DNA of 64,000 nt from JADJGC01 sp964617645 (GTDB taxonomy: Bacteria; Zixibacteria; MSB-5A5; CAIYYT01). This document shows positions 1-8,591 of the stretch, in pieces. Position 1 is the first letter of the stretch, and every line of letters begins with the position of its first letter. The notes under the pieces are model-generated. The model was not told where the DNA came from, did not search any database, and saw nothing but the letters and a program-made list of their open reading frames with translations. The position numbers were made by a program, and so were the translations under genes. The stretch lies in contig CAZTYE010000003.1 of the NCBI GenBank assembly GCA_964617645.1, forward strand, positions 248,001 through 312,000, written 5' to 3'.

Positions 1-521
1 TGCAGCGGCTGGTCGCCGAAGTGCGCATGCGGGATCGAGCCTTCCGGAAACGAAACACAAAACGGCAGGTCGCCGGGAATGCCGTAGCAGCAGCCGTTGA
101 GGAAACAGCCGATGCGGGCAACAAAGATACCGAGCGCCACGGCCGGGGCGAAGATATCAAACACGCGCCACAGCGACTGTTTCTTGCGCCACACATACCA
201 GAGCGCGACAACAATCGCGAAGACGATGCCGCCATACAGATTGAGTCCGGCGATGCCGAACTGCCCGGACGCAAACGGATTAAACGCCGACAATGGGTTG
301 CTCGAAAAGTCCGACCAATGGAAGAGCACATAGAATACACGAGCGCCAAAAATGCCGGCGAAGATTACGAGAAACGCCAAATTGAGTACGAAGTTGACAT
401 CGACGTGCTCTCGCAGCGCCCGGCGCCTGATATAGAGAATACCGACGAGAAAAGAGAGCGCCAGCATGAGGCCGAAGCTGCGCAAAGTAAACGGGCCGAT
501 ATGAAGAATCTCTGGATGCAT
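1..521 (-). CDS. lgt: Prolipoprotein diacylglyceryl transferase, 3' end cut by window edge
   Basis: Reading the minus strand from an ATG at 521 gives about 173 residues with no stop before the window edge, so the C-terminus is missing. The protein is strongly hydrophobic with several membrane segments and starts MHPEILHIGPF, typical of Lgt. It contains a YGG motif near residue 96 and the signature ARIGCFLNGCCYG near 135-147, whose Arg matches the essential Arg of the Lgt signature. Lgt is an inner-membrane enzyme that moves diacylglycerol from phosphatidylglycerol to the lipobox Cys of prolipoproteins. Many predicted lipoproteins in this window would be substrates. The upstream gene on the same strand ends about 76 nt away. 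Confidence 0.93.
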   Translation of the reverse strand, partial: MHPEILHIGPFTLRSFGLMLALSFLVGILYIRRRALREHVDVNFVLNLAFLVIFAGIFGARVFYVLFHWSDFSSNPLSAFNPFASGQFGIAGLNLYGGIVFAIVVALWYVWRKKQSLWRVFDIFAPAVALGIFVARIGCFLNGCCYGIPGDLPFCVSFPEGSIPHAHFGDQPL

Positions 522-597
522 TGCGATACTGTGCCTGCGGCAATATAGAAGGTCAAAGCCGGAATCCCAATATTTGAATCCGCTTGCCGGACGAAAC

Positions 598-1776
598 TCA
601 ACTCACGGCGTTCGCGTTGGCTTCGACAACCGCAGGTTTTTTTCGCCGGAAGAACAGCAACGTGACCGCTCCAGCGCCCACCGCCCAGGCGAGGATATAG
701 ATCAACCAGCCGAGTATCGGAATCTTGAAGGAGAGGGATAGCAGGAGCAATCCAATTACCAGCGACCAGCCGAGCGAGACTCGACCGTTGCGGCGAATGA
801 GACCGAGTAGCAACATGCCGACGGTGATGGCAACAAACACCTTGCTGACGAAAAAGAGCAGTCCGTAGGCCGTTAGTGCGGCCAAGGCCGCCGGAATGCC
901 GACGACCGTGATCATCATCAGGAAAATTATCACCAATCCGAGGATGACGATTGCCAGTCCGAGCGCGCCCGCGAGCGCGCCATTGGTGCGGATTTCGTTG
1001 GCCACGTTTATTACTGATTCGCGCCGGCCAAGGATCAGGATTACGCCGATGATTGCCGAGCCAAAGAAGTAGAATAATGACCAGGAAATCGACACCGGTG
1101 GCGGCACCCACGACATGACACCGCCTGATTCGCCGTCTTTGGCGGACTTTTTCCAGCGCGTTTCACCCATGACTTGCGCCTCGGGCGCGACTTTCGCCTT
1201 CTCGCGCGACTCGTACTCGAAACCGCCGCCGACAAACGCTGTCGGAGCGATCGAAATCTTGCCCGCTTTCACCTTGAGATTGCCTTCAATGCGACCGCTG
1301 ATGTTGACGGTAGCCGCGTAGATGTAGGCATCGGAACCGATATCGCCGTTGATGAAGACTTCCGTGCCAAAAAAGGCGACATCACGGCCGACCCATGCAT
1401 CCGACGTGACTGTGATTTCCTGCCCAAAGGCCGTGGCGTCACCGTCGATACGCGAATTGAGGTTGATCGATTGCCCGGCGGCGCGCAGCGAGCGGCAGAT
1501 TTCGCCGTTGATGGTAACTCGTTGAGCGCCGACGTTGACATTGCCGTCGACCAGACCATCGAACGTCATTGTGCGCGCACCGACAAGCAGATCGCCCCAG
1601 ATCGTGCCGTCGAAATTGACCGTACCGCCCGCGAGCATAACATCTTCCGAGAAGTCACCGGAGAGGTAAACCTCGTCCGCAACCTTGTACTCGAAAGCCA
1701 GAAGCGGCGTGGCTGTCAGGATAAAAAGCAGCAAGAGCGCCCAACGGTAATGATGATTCTGGCGGGAACGGATCAT
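598..1776 (-). CDS. Secreted beta-helix (bactofilin/polymer-forming-like) domain fused to a membrane bundle
   Basis: 392 residues, start supported by GGGAGA just upstream. Residues 1-27 look like a signal peptide ending PLLA. Residues about 30-190 are a run of short beta-strand repeats with evenly spaced Gly/Asp and hydrophobics (patterns such as GDLLVGAR, GDATAFGQE, GRIEGNLKV), as in polymer-forming or bactofilin-like right-handed beta-helices. From about 229 there are four to six membrane segments, ending in a basic RRKK stretch. Such proteins are usually annotated as polymer-forming cytoskeletal or hypothetical membrane proteins. Here the helix would lie outside the membrane, unlike cytosolic bactofilins. 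Function unknown. It precedes lgt on the same strand. Confidence 0.75.
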   Translation of the reverse strand: MIRSRQNHHYRWALLLLFILTATPLLAFEYKVADEVYLSGDFSEDVMLAGGTVNFDGTIWGDLLVGARTMTFDGLVDGNVNVGAQRVTINGEICRSLRAAGQSINLNSRIDGDATAFGQEITVTSDAWVGRDVAFFGTEVFINGDIGSDAYIYAATVNISGRIEGNLKVKAGKISIAPTAFVGGGFEYESREKAKVAPEAQVMGETRWKKSAKDGESGGVMSWVPPPVSISWSLFYFFGSAIIGVILILGRRESVINVANEIRTNGALAGALGLAIVILGLVIIFLMMITVVGIPAALAALTAYGLLFFVSKVFVAITVGMLLLGLIRRNGRVSLGWSLVIGLLLLSLSFKIPILGWLIYILAWAVGAGAVTLLFFRRKKPAVVEANANAVS

Positions 1777-1941
1777 GAGTTCTCCCGTTTATCCAACGAT
1801 CCGGCGGCGGGAATGTTGCGCCGGTTTCGCCGGATGGCATTGTCGAGATGGTAACACTTAGGAAGCGGTTGAAGCAAGAGCTTTGTAAGCTGCGGTTTTC
1901 GAGCAAGCTCCGCTGGTCGGGCGACCTTATTGGAAGGCGCA

Positions 1942-1969
1942 ACTCGGCAGTCGAAAGCAACTGCCGAGT
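1942..1969 (-). terminator. Perfect 10-bp hairpin after the 208-residue membrane protein gene
   Basis: Arms ACTCGGCAGT and ACTGCCGAGT pair perfectly around an 8-nt loop, 23 nt after the stop of the minus-strand gene ending at 1992. No clear U-run follows, so it may be a weak or factor-assisted terminator or an mRNA 3' end stabiliser. Confidence 0.5.
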
Positions 1970-1991
1970 GGGACGATCAGAGACTTGTCAA

Positions 1992-2618
1992 TCAACGCGC
2001 CGGTGGCCGATTCTCGGTGGTCGGAGTCGGTGCGTCGCTGCGGCGAATCTGGTCGACGCGTGCCTGTGGGCGATCGATGCGGGCGCGAATATGTGGCCCG
2101 TCCGGTGTCGATTCCGTCGTGTAGTTCAGATAAACCGCCGCGGCCAGAAGCACAAGAATAAGCCAAAAACCGATGGCCGATTCAACCTGCATGATGCCAC
2201 CGCCCTGCGATTCGACTTCCGAGCCGATACTCACGCGCAGAAACACCAAGGTCGCGGCCGCGGCGCAAGCCAGCAGGATGCGCGGGTAGCGCAAGCGGTC
2301 GGCATCGGAGAAACTGAGAAATAGGCCAAGCAGACAGCACGCCATTGAGATTATCGCGAGGAAACTGGGCTCGACTTGCCGCGACATCTGAGTGTCGGGA
2401 GTCAGCGCGGGAGTTGTTTCGCCTTCGGGAGCGGATTGCGCGAATTGCTGCATTGCGTCCATTCCCGCAAAGTCGACCGACGATCCGAAGACCAGGTCGA
2501 AGCCGCTGACCGTAGCGACGGTCATGTCGGCGCATGAAAAGTTGACGAACGGCAAAAAGAAACACAGTGCGGCTATGCCAAAGATGATGCGATTGATTTT
2601 CGGTTTCAGTTCTTCCAT
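1992..2618 (-). CDS. Hypothetical four-helix membrane protein
   Basis: 208 residues from the ATG at 2618, chosen over a longer upstream reading frame because GGAGGT lies about 8 nt before it. Hydrophobic segments are at about 9-27, 85-103, 112-129 and 147-165. An extramembrane region of about 55 residues lies between the first two, and the C-terminal tail is Pro/Arg-rich and probably cytoplasmic. I recognise no family. It stands alone: a 315-nt gap precedes it and a hairpin follows it. Confidence 0.65.
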   Translation of the reverse strand: MEELKPKINRIIFGIAALCFFLPFVNFSCADMTVATVSGFDLVFGSSVDFAGMDAMQQFAQSAPEGETTPALTPDTQMSRQVEPSFLAIISMACCLLGLFLSFSDADRLRYPRILLACAAAATLVFLRVSIGSEVESQGGGIMQVESAIGFWLILVLLAAAVYLNYTTESTPDGPHIRARIDRPQARVDQIRRSDAPTPTTENRPPAR

Positions 2619-2801
2619 TGCGGTTTGACCTCCGTTTTTCGATACAGCGATTACGCTTTGAACTCCCGCGCTGTTTCGAGCGCGACCTTTTGTCAACTTC
2701 GAGGAGTCCCTCCTCAAGCTATCGTCAGAGATTCGCTGCCATTTGAGGCGGTAGCGAAAGTGTGTTTCAGATTGGGACAACCGGATGGGACGACGATCCA
2801 T

Positions 2802-2875
2802 CTACGTAGGAGCGACTTTAGTCGCGATCTTTGGTGATATTGAGAAAAACCGCGGCTGAAGCCGCTCGTACAGAG
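2802..2875. repeat. REP-like pair of inverted palindromic units
   Basis: Two related units face each other about 15-20 nt apart. The first is TACGTAGGAGCGACTTTAG followed by TCGCG. The second, CGCGGCTGAAGCCGCTCGTA, read on the other strand is a near copy of the first (GAGCGGCTTCAGCCGCG against GAGCGACTTTAGTCGCG). Each unit is itself palindromic (GCGACTTTAGTCGC and GCGGCTGAAGCCGC). This 'GTAGGAGCGGCTTCAGCCGCG' style matches REP/BIME doublets mobilised by RAYT transposases in many bacteria. It is the main recognisable element in the gap 2619-2933, where I see no gene. Confidence 0.65.
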
Positions 2876-2933
2876 TCGATTGTTGTGTGCACAACTCAAC
2901 CCTGTGGGACTTCATAGAGGCACTGTGTTCGTA

Positions 2934-3446
2934 TCATCCGCCGCTAATATCCAGCGGAGCATCCGGCAGCACACCTTTCAGGAGGGGCTCCAACAGGGCG
3001 GCTAAATTTGGCGGGCGGACGATTTCTTCGGTTTTCGCCAAGTCATCGATGCTCCACCAGCGGGCGGCAAGGATGTTCTCTTCCGCGTGTCGAGAACAGT
3101 CAATTGTCGAGTGGGACGAGTGTGCCAAAAAGTAGCGTTCACGCACCTGTCGCATTTCGCCAGATAACTCGAGTTGGAGGTCTCGTGACCAGGTGCAGTG
3201 GCTGATTGTGACACTCAAACCGGTCTCTTCTCTGACTTCACGCACGGCAGCTTGTTCGTAGGATTCGCCGCTTTCAGCGCCGCCACCGATCGGCACCCAG
3301 AGAGTGAATTCATCGGGTCTCGTCGGATCGACCGGTCTGTCACTCTTATACTTTACTAAGAGAATTTCGTTCTTGTTGTTTATCAGAACGACTCGCGCTG
3401 TCCGTCGCTCCGGGAACAATTCAGGTGATAGTGAGGGCTTGTTCAC
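2934..3446 (-). CDS. Nudix hydrolase
   Basis: 170 residues with an intact Nudix box, G-x5-E-x7-REVREE-x-G-L, around residues 55-77 (GGAESGESYEQ then AAVREVREETGL). These acidic residues bind the Mg2+ needed to cleave nucleoside diphosphate-X bonds. The fold starts at the ARVVLINNKNEILLVK strand. The substrate cannot be told from sequence: house-cleaning of damaged nucleotides or turnover of sugar nucleotides are possible. It follows lepA on the same strand after 30 nt, so the two are probably cotranscribed. Confidence 0.88.
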   Translation of the reverse strand: MNKPSLSPELFPERRTARVVLINNKNEILLVKYKSDRPVDPTRPDEFTLWVPIGGGAESGESYEQAAVREVREETGLSVTISHCTWSRDLQLELSGEMRQVRERYFLAHSSHSTIDCSRHAEENILAARWWSIDDLAKTEEIVRPPNLAALLEPLLKGVLPDAPLDISGG

Positions 3447-3476
3447 AATCAGTTGGTCAGGTTCAAGCTGAGCAAG

Positions 3477-5282
3477 CTACTCCCCATCGCGGTCAATTTG
3501 GAGGACAGCAAGGAAGGCCTCTTGCGGGAGTTCGACAGAGCCGATCTGTTTCATCTTCTTTTTGCCCTCTTTCTGACGCTCGAGCAACTTGCGTTTGCGG
3601 GTAATGTCGCCACCATAGCACTTCGCAGTGACGTTCTTGCGCATTGGGCGCACAGTCTCACGCGCAACGATTTTGGAACCGATCGCGGCCTGAATCACGA
3701 CTTCAAACATCTGCCGCGGGATCAATTCCTGAAGCTTCTTGCAGAGTTTGCGGCCCCAAACCTGCGCGCGTTCGGAGTGGATCAGACAGGAAAGCGCGTC
3801 CACCGGCTCGGAGTTAAGCAGGATGTCGAGCTTGACCAGTTTGCTTTCGCGCATCTCGAGGAAATCGTAGTCGAGAGATGCATAGCCGCGCGAAATCGAC
3901 TTGAGTTTGTCGTGGAAATCGAAGATGATCTCCGACAGCGGTAAGTTGAACTCGAGCGTGGCGCGACTCGGATCGGGGTAATGCGTGGCTTTGAACTCGC
4001 CGCGGCGCTCGGCGATCATCTTCATGATACTGCCGATGTACTCGGTCGGTGTGATGATTTGTGCCGCCACAAACGGCTCCTCGATGTGATCGACGTTCAG
4101 CGGCGGCGGCATTTTGGAAGGATTGTCGACGCGCAGAATTTCGTCTTTGGTCGTGTACACGTGGTATTCGACGTTGGGCACGGTGTTGACAATCGTGACG
4201 CTGAACTCGCGCTCGAGGCGTTCGTGGATGATCTCCAAATGGAGCAAGCCCAGAAATCCGCAGCGAAATCCAAACCCTAATGCGAGCGAAGATTCCGGCT
4301 CAAAGGTGAGCGAGGCGTCGTTGAGCTTGAGTTTTTCGAGCGCCTCGCGCAGTTGGTCGTAACGCTCAGTCGTCGCCGGATAAATGCCCGAATAGACCAT
4401 CGATTTGATTTCTTTGAATCCCGGCAGTGGCGTATCAGCGCCGTGTTCGGCGAACGTGATTGTGTCGCCGACTTTGGCGTCGGCAACGTTGCGGATGTTG
4501 CAAACGACATAGCCGACTTCGCCGGGGCCGAGTTTCTTGGCCGGCACGCGGTCGATGATCAGGTATCCGACCTCGTCGACTTCGTACTCGATGCCGGTCG
4601 AGAAGAAGCGGACTCGGTCGCCCTTCTTGACTTCGCCGTCGACCACGCGGATATAGGGCACCGCGCCGCGATAGCTGTCGAATTTGGAATCGAAGATCAT
4701 GGCCCGCAGCGGCGCATGCGCCTGAGTCTTCGGCGGCGGAATGCGCGTGACGATGGCCTCGAGAACTTCATGAATGCCGATCCCTTGCTTGGCAGAGCAG
4801 GCCAAAATTTCCTCGCGGGTACAACCGATCAGATTCATGATCGACTCGGCGACGCGCTCGGTTTCGGCATGCGGCAGGTCGATCTTGTTGATCACCGGTA
4901 TGATTTCAAGATTCTGGTCGAGCGCTTTGTAGAGATTGGATAGCGTCTGCGCTTCGATACCCTGCGAAGCGTCGACAACCAGTAGCGCGCCTTCGCAAGC
5001 GGCGATCGAACGCGAAACTTCGTATGAGAAGTCGACATGCCCTGGTGTGTCGATCAGATTGAGCGTATAGGAGTGACCGTCCGCGGCTTTGTAGTGCATG
5101 CGAATGGCGTGAGCTTTGATCGTAATCCCGCGTTCCTGCTCGAGATCCATGTTGTCGAGCATCTGTTTGTGAGTCACGTTGATGGTGCGGGTCATCTCGA
5201 GCAGGCGGTCAGCCAGAGTCGACTTGCCGTGATCGATGTGGGCGATAATCGAGAAGTTGCGGATGTGGCGTACGTTTGTCAT
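3477..5282 (-). CDS. lepA: Elongation factor 4 (back-translocating ribosomal GTPase)
   Basis: 601 residues, the usual LepA length. The GTPase domain shows P-loop AHIDHGKSTL at about 14-23, DTPGHVDF and NKIDLPHAE. Later regions match LepA domains through the characteristic C-terminus with KMPPPLNVDHIEEPFV, the RRGEFKATHYPD segment and the basic CTD ending DRDGE. LepA binds stalled ribosomes and helps translation under ionic or acid stress. It sits between a multi-pass membrane protein (28 nt upstream) and a Nudix gene (30 nt downstream) on the same strand. In many genomes lepA precedes lepB, which is not seen here. Confidence 0.97.
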   Translation of the reverse strand: MTNVRHIRNFSIIAHIDHGKSTLADRLLEMTRTINVTHKQMLDNMDLEQERGITIKAHAIRMHYKAADGHSYTLNLIDTPGHVDFSYEVSRSIAACEGALLVVDASQGIEAQTLSNLYKALDQNLEIIPVINKIDLPHAETERVAESIMNLIGCTREEILACSAKQGIGIHEVLEAIVTRIPPPKTQAHAPLRAMIFDSKFDSYRGAVPYIRVVDGEVKKGDRVRFFSTGIEYEVDEVGYLIIDRVPAKKLGPGEVGYVVCNIRNVADAKVGDTITFAEHGADTPLPGFKEIKSMVYSGIYPATTERYDQLREALEKLKLNDASLTFEPESSLALGFGFRCGFLGLLHLEIIHERLEREFSVTIVNTVPNVEYHVYTTKDEILRVDNPSKMPPPLNVDHIEEPFVAAQIITPTEYIGSIMKMIAERRGEFKATHYPDPSRATLEFNLPLSEIIFDFHDKLKSISRGYASLDYDFLEMRESKLVKLDILLNSEPVDALSCLIHSERAQVWGRKLCKKLQELIPRQMFEVVIQAAIGSKIVARETVRPMRKNVTAKCYGGDITRKRKLLERQKEGKKKMKQIGSVELPQEAFLAVLQIDRDGE

Positions 5283-5310
5283 GTCAAGTAGCAGCTACGC
5301 GAATCGCCAG

Positions 5311-6471
5311 CTATTCGTATGAGGGTTGCGGCGGCCCGAGGTTAGGTTTCTCCGGACGAATCTCATTCGGCTCCGGTTCGCGCATCGCGCTGCCTTCGGT
5401 AAGCTTGGTTTTGTCTTCGTGGTACTGGATCAGCAGGAAGGCAATTAGTTGCGAGCAAGTAATGACATTGAAGCCGTAGGAGACGATCACGATCCAGGTG
5501 ACAAATACGGCAATCGCGATGATGATCGCGCCGATGTATTCGCTCCCCGTCGCTTGATACGCGCCGCCGTAGTGAATCCAGTCGTACTTAATGGCCGAGC
5601 CGGGATAGAGCGAAGTGCAGAAATCGAAAAGCGGTCGCAGCGGCTCGAGAAGATTGTATCCGGCCATCAGCAAGCGGTCGACTTTCTCGCCGCCAAACCA
5701 GCTCGCGATCAGATTCGTTAGCTGCAAGGCGCGCATAAAGAAGTACCCGAGCACCCAAACGCCGAGTTTGGCGAGAATGACACCAATCGCCGTCAAGCTG
5801 AACCAGCGCAACGGCTGCGACCAGATGATGTTGTAGATATAGAAGGTCGCGCCGAAAAATTCCTTTTCGCGGGCGACAATGATCGCCGGCAAGGTGAAAA
5901 CCGCCGTTGTCAGACCGAAGCCAAGGAAGACGATAAACAGCGACCAGAGGAAGAACAGCATTCCATAGAGCGCGCTGTAGATAATCTCCCCCACCCCCGG
6001 AATCAATGCTACCCAACTCACTACTCCCTGCAACACGGCGAGAAGAACAATTAGAAGGAGCACCAACCCACCAGATACCCAGAGCGATTGCAGATTGCCG
6101 CGAGCATCCTTCTGTGCCGCCGAAAGCGGCATGAAGAGATTCCCGCTGAGTTCCTCGAAGGCGAGTTTGGCGGCCGTCAAACAGCCGAAATCGTACATGG
6201 CGATAACTGCGGCGATACCGAATATCCACAGCGCATAAGTGTACCAATGGGTTAGCCCCAGAGAAAGCACCGGCAGAAAACTGAACTTTGAGAAGCTCTC
6301 GGCAAAGGATATCCCCTCCAGCGTCAGCGCCAGATAGGTGAGCAGAAAGTACCCCAGCAAGCCGTACGCTAACGGTCGCGCTTGCGCCGTCAATGCTTTG
6401 CCCGACAACGCCAGACGCGGCGCGCGCAGGATGTCCCAGTATTCGTAACGAAGTTTGCCGGTCGTCGCCAT
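5311..6471 (-). CDS. Hypothetical multi-pass membrane protein
   Basis: 386 residues beginning MATTGKLRYEYWDI. About six to seven hydrophobic segments are visible (roughly 34-53, 64-90, 128-155, 160-185, 205-235 and 315-345), and the C-terminal tail is Pro/Glu-rich and cytoplasmic-looking. No catalytic motif is visible. The distribution of helices resembles uncharacterised membrane proteins annotated as DUF4013-like or glycerophosphoryl-phosphodiesterase membrane domains, but I cannot assign one. It lies immediately upstream of lepA and probably shares its transcript. Confidence 0.65.
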   Translation of the reverse strand: MATTGKLRYEYWDILRAPRLALSGKALTAQARPLAYGLLGYFLLTYLALTLEGISFAESFSKFSFLPVLSLGLTHWYTYALWIFGIAAVIAMYDFGCLTAAKLAFEELSGNLFMPLSAAQKDARGNLQSLWVSGGLVLLLIVLLAVLQGVVSWVALIPGVGEIIYSALYGMLFFLWSLFIVFLGFGLTTAVFTLPAIIVAREKEFFGATFYIYNIIWSQPLRWFSLTAIGVILAKLGVWVLGYFFMRALQLTNLIASWFGGEKVDRLLMAGYNLLEPLRPLFDFCTSLYPGSAIKYDWIHYGGAYQATGSEYIGAIIIAIAVFVTWIVIVSYGFNVITCSQLIAFLLIQYHEDKTKLTEGSAMREPEPNEIRPEKPNLGPPQPSYE

Positions 6472-6608
6472 GATTAGCGAAGATTGTAGGCTCGTTGGCC
6501 GGGTAAGTCAAGGAGAGAATTGGGTTCGCGGCGGTCAAAGGTGCGGTCGATCACTAATACGGAGCCGCATAACCACGTATCAATTACGAATTTGGTGAGG
6601 TAAGGAAA

Positions 6609-6944
6609 TTGAGTTTTCCCGTAATAGTGTTGCTCGTATTACTTGCACTTGTCGGGCTAATGGCGTCCTGCGCGGACCCGCCGATACTTGCGCCGGAGCG
6701 TGCCAGCGTGGCGGGAACAGTCTTCGTCGAACAAACGTCAGGGACAATTCCCAAAGTCACAATGAGAATCGCCGATCGGGAATTCACGACCGTCACGAAC
6801 GGTCGTTTCGAATTCCTCAATCTGGAACCGGGCGAGTATTTGCTCACGGCAGACAAAGCGGGATACGAGCCGTATGCCGCGATAGTCGTAGCCTACGGGC
6901 AGATTCAGCACGATGTTCGGCTAAACAGAGTATTGGGCAATTAG
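6609..6944 (+). CDS. Small lipoprotein with carboxypeptidase-regulatory-like (beta-sandwich) domain
   Basis: 111 residues from a TTG start preceded by GAGG and AAGGA. The N-terminus is a signal peptide with lipobox LMASC, so it should be lipid-anchored by Lgt. The mature part has the pattern ASVAGTVFVEQTSG ... TNGRFEFLNLEPGEYLLTADKAGYEPY, which is the carboxypeptidase-D-regulatory-like or SpaA-type beta-sandwich often found as an envelope accessory domain. It is convergent with the HDOD gene (13-nt gap) and stands alone. Precise role unknown. Confidence 0.78.
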   Translation: MSFPVIVLLVLLALVGLMASCADPPILAPERASVAGTVFVEQTSGTIPKVTMRIADREFTTVTNGRFEFLNLEPGEYLLTADKAGYEPYAAIVVAYGQIQHDVRLNRVLGN

Positions 6945-6957
6945 CTCGCAGCGCCGG

Positions 6958-8151
6958 CTACGGCGTCGGCGACAACGAACGCAGATACGGCATTTGCGCA
7001 ATTAGCCCAATCTTGGTCAGGTAATCAACGTCGCCGTAGGTTGCTTTGGGATCGCGATTTGGCGTCCGATTGTCGTGGTCGATGGCGTTGGCGACGTGCA
7101 CCGCAGCCAAAACGTTGACTGCCGGACTTACGCATTTTTGCGGGTCATCGTGCAGCGCGACCGCCTCAAGAATCTGATCGGTCAGACCCCAGAGCGACAA
7201 GAGGTGTGCGCCGATTTCGCAATGTGTTGCGCCCAGCACCTTTAGTTCCGCCTGGTGGAGCGTGAGATGATCGTCGATCATCACTTTCTGCATCTGGCGG
7301 ACTTCCTCCGCGAAGTTGGTCAACAGCACCAGCTTGCCGATATCGTGGAGCATGCCGGCGGTCAACGCATCTTCGGATTGCTTGCGGTTTAGTCCGAACG
7401 CCTTGGCAAAGTGGCGCGCACCGGCACCGACGATGAGGCTGTGGTTATAGATATCATCGATTGAGAAACCGCTGATTCCGGGATCCTTGAATTGACTGAA
7501 TACGCCTGCGGTGAGCACGAGGCTCTTTACGGTATCAAGGCCGAGGAGATTCACCGCCTGCAGCGGATTTTCCACGCGGGTCGCGACGCCGAAGAACGCG
7601 GAATTGATCATCTGCAGGATTTTTGCGGTGATTGCGACATCCTGACGAATTAGCTGCGCGACCTTCTGCATCGAACAAGATTCGGACTGCATCTCGGCAA
7701 CAAGCTCATCGTAGACGGCGGGTATGGCGGGCAATTTGTCGATTGCCGCGATGCGCCGTTGGAGCCCTTTGTCGGCCAGCAAATGACGCAATGAAAGAGA
7801 ACTGGCAAGGTGCGACTTCAGATCGTCGATCTTAACCGGTTTGGCGATGATTTGATGCGCCACACCGAGCGACTTGACCGCCGTTTCGCGATCATCGACG
7901 CCGGTAAGAATGATGCGAACGCTGGCGTTTGTATTCGCCTGCACGCGACGCAGGAGATCAACACCCGTCATATCGGCGAGCAGCAACTCGGAGACGACGA
8001 TATCAATGGACTCCGCGGCGACGAGATTCAGGGCTTCATTGCCGGTGTTGGCGAATTTCGACTGCCACGCGCCGGATGCCGGGGAAAAACCAAAGTTCAA
8101 GTCATCGGCGACATCATGCTGTCCGACAAAGAGGATGGTAGTTGAGGACAT
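6958..8151 (-). CDS. HDOD-domain signalling protein with degenerate response-regulator receiver
   Basis: 397 residues, start supported by AAGGAG. Residues 1-120 have a CheY-like receiver pattern. The conserved Thr (RIILTG) and Lys (IIAKPVK) are present, but the phospho-acceptor Asp is Glu (IVVSELLL, Glu55) and the acidic pair near the start is replaced by GQHD. Residues about 135-330 are an HDOD domain (DKLPAIPAVYDELV, ALTAGMLHDIGKL). HDOD proteins act in signalling without known nucleotide-hydrolysing activity in most cases. The receiver is probably not phosphorylated normally and may be locked or act as a protein-binding module. Transcribed alone toward the convergent lipoprotein gene. Confidence 0.88.
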   Translation of the reverse strand: MSSTTILFVGQHDVADDLNFGFSPASGAWQSKFANTGNEALNLVAAESIDIVVSELLLADMTGVDLLRRVQANTNASVRIILTGVDDRETAVKSLGVAHQIIAKPVKIDDLKSHLASSLSLRHLLADKGLQRRIAAIDKLPAIPAVYDELVAEMQSESCSMQKVAQLIRQDVAITAKILQMINSAFFGVATRVENPLQAVNLLGLDTVKSLVLTAGVFSQFKDPGISGFSIDDIYNHSLIVGAGARHFAKAFGLNRKQSEDALTAGMLHDIGKLVLLTNFAEEVRQMQKVMIDDHLTLHQAELKVLGATHCEIGAHLLSLWGLTDQILEAVALHDDPQKCVSPAVNVLAAVHVANAIDHDNRTPNRDPKATYGDVDYLTKIGLIAQMPYLRSLSPTP

Positions 8152-8353
8152 GTCACGGTGCTCCTTCAGTTGTGACGCCAGGGTTGTGACTCAGATCGGG
8201 TTCCGATACCCGAATGCCCCACGGGTTCCATGCTCCAGAGAGATCCGTATTTTACCCACACTTTGGGAACTGCTGATACTATCGGAAGGAGGGCTGTATC
8301 CCTTGAGTCAACCTGTGCCGCCGGTGATCACGGCGGAGAGCCGAAGAATCGCC

Positions 8354-8379
8354 TTGACGGAGCCGCCGATGCGTATAAT
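8354..8379 (+). promoter_or_regulatory. Probable tRNA-Ala promoter
   Basis: TTGACG at 8354-8359 and a perfect TATAAT at 8374-8379 precede the tRNA by about 60 nt. The 14-nt spacer is shorter than optimal, so the -35 assignment is uncertain. A GC-rich 8-bp hairpin (TGGCCCGC, loop CAGA, GCGGGCCA, 8401-8420) lies in the leader. Confidence 0.45.
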
Positions 8380-8437
8380 ATAAGAAGGCTTTAGGCCGCC
8401 TGGCCCGCCAGAGCGGGCCACCTTGGCGAATGGACAT

Positions 8438-8510
8438 GGGGCAGTAGCTCAGTTGGGAGAGCGGTACGTTCGCAACGTACAGGTCGTCGGTTCGATCCCG
8501 ATCTGCTCCA
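8438..8510 (+). tRNA. tRNA-Ala (anticodon CGC)
   Basis: A full cloverleaf can be drawn. The acceptor GGGGCAG pairs with CTGCTCC and includes the G3-U70 wobble that is the alanine identity element. The D arm is GCTC/GAGC. The anticodon stem GTACG/CGTAC has loop TTCGCAA, giving anticodon CGC. The T arm is GTCGG-TTCGATC-CCGAT and the discriminator base is A. The 3' CCA is not encoded (TTTT follows), so tRNA nucleotidyltransferase would be needed. Confidence 0.95.
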
Positions 8511-8519
8511 TTTTGAAAA

Positions 8520-8557
8520 CTGAAAACGGCCGGTTCGAAAGAACCGGCCGTTTTCAG
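8520..8557. terminator. Perfect 17-bp hairpin after tRNA-Ala, possibly bidirectional
   Basis: Left arm CTGAAAACGGCCGGTTC and right arm GAACCGGCCGTTTTCAG are exact reverse complements around a GAAA tetraloop. The stem has A/T flanks (AAAA left, TTTT right), so it can act for the tRNA on the plus strand and for the regulator gene ending at 8592 on the minus strand. Confidence 0.85.
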
Positions 8558-8591
8558 TGCTTAGCAGTGGCGCCTGTAGATCGTCTGACGC

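Noticed and set aside
1848..2324. 158-residue plus-strand frame
   Set aside because: Overlaps a real minus-strand membrane protein with a good ribosome site and crosses its terminator hairpin; low-complexity Arg/Ser content.
4353..4943. 196-residue plus-strand frame inside lepA
   Set aside because: Antisense shadow of the highly conserved LepA GTPase.
8401..8420. Palindrome TGGCCCGCCAGAGCGGGCCA before tRNA-Ala as a repeat element
   Set aside because: Only one copy seen in the window; too little to call it a repeat family, noted only as a leader hairpin.
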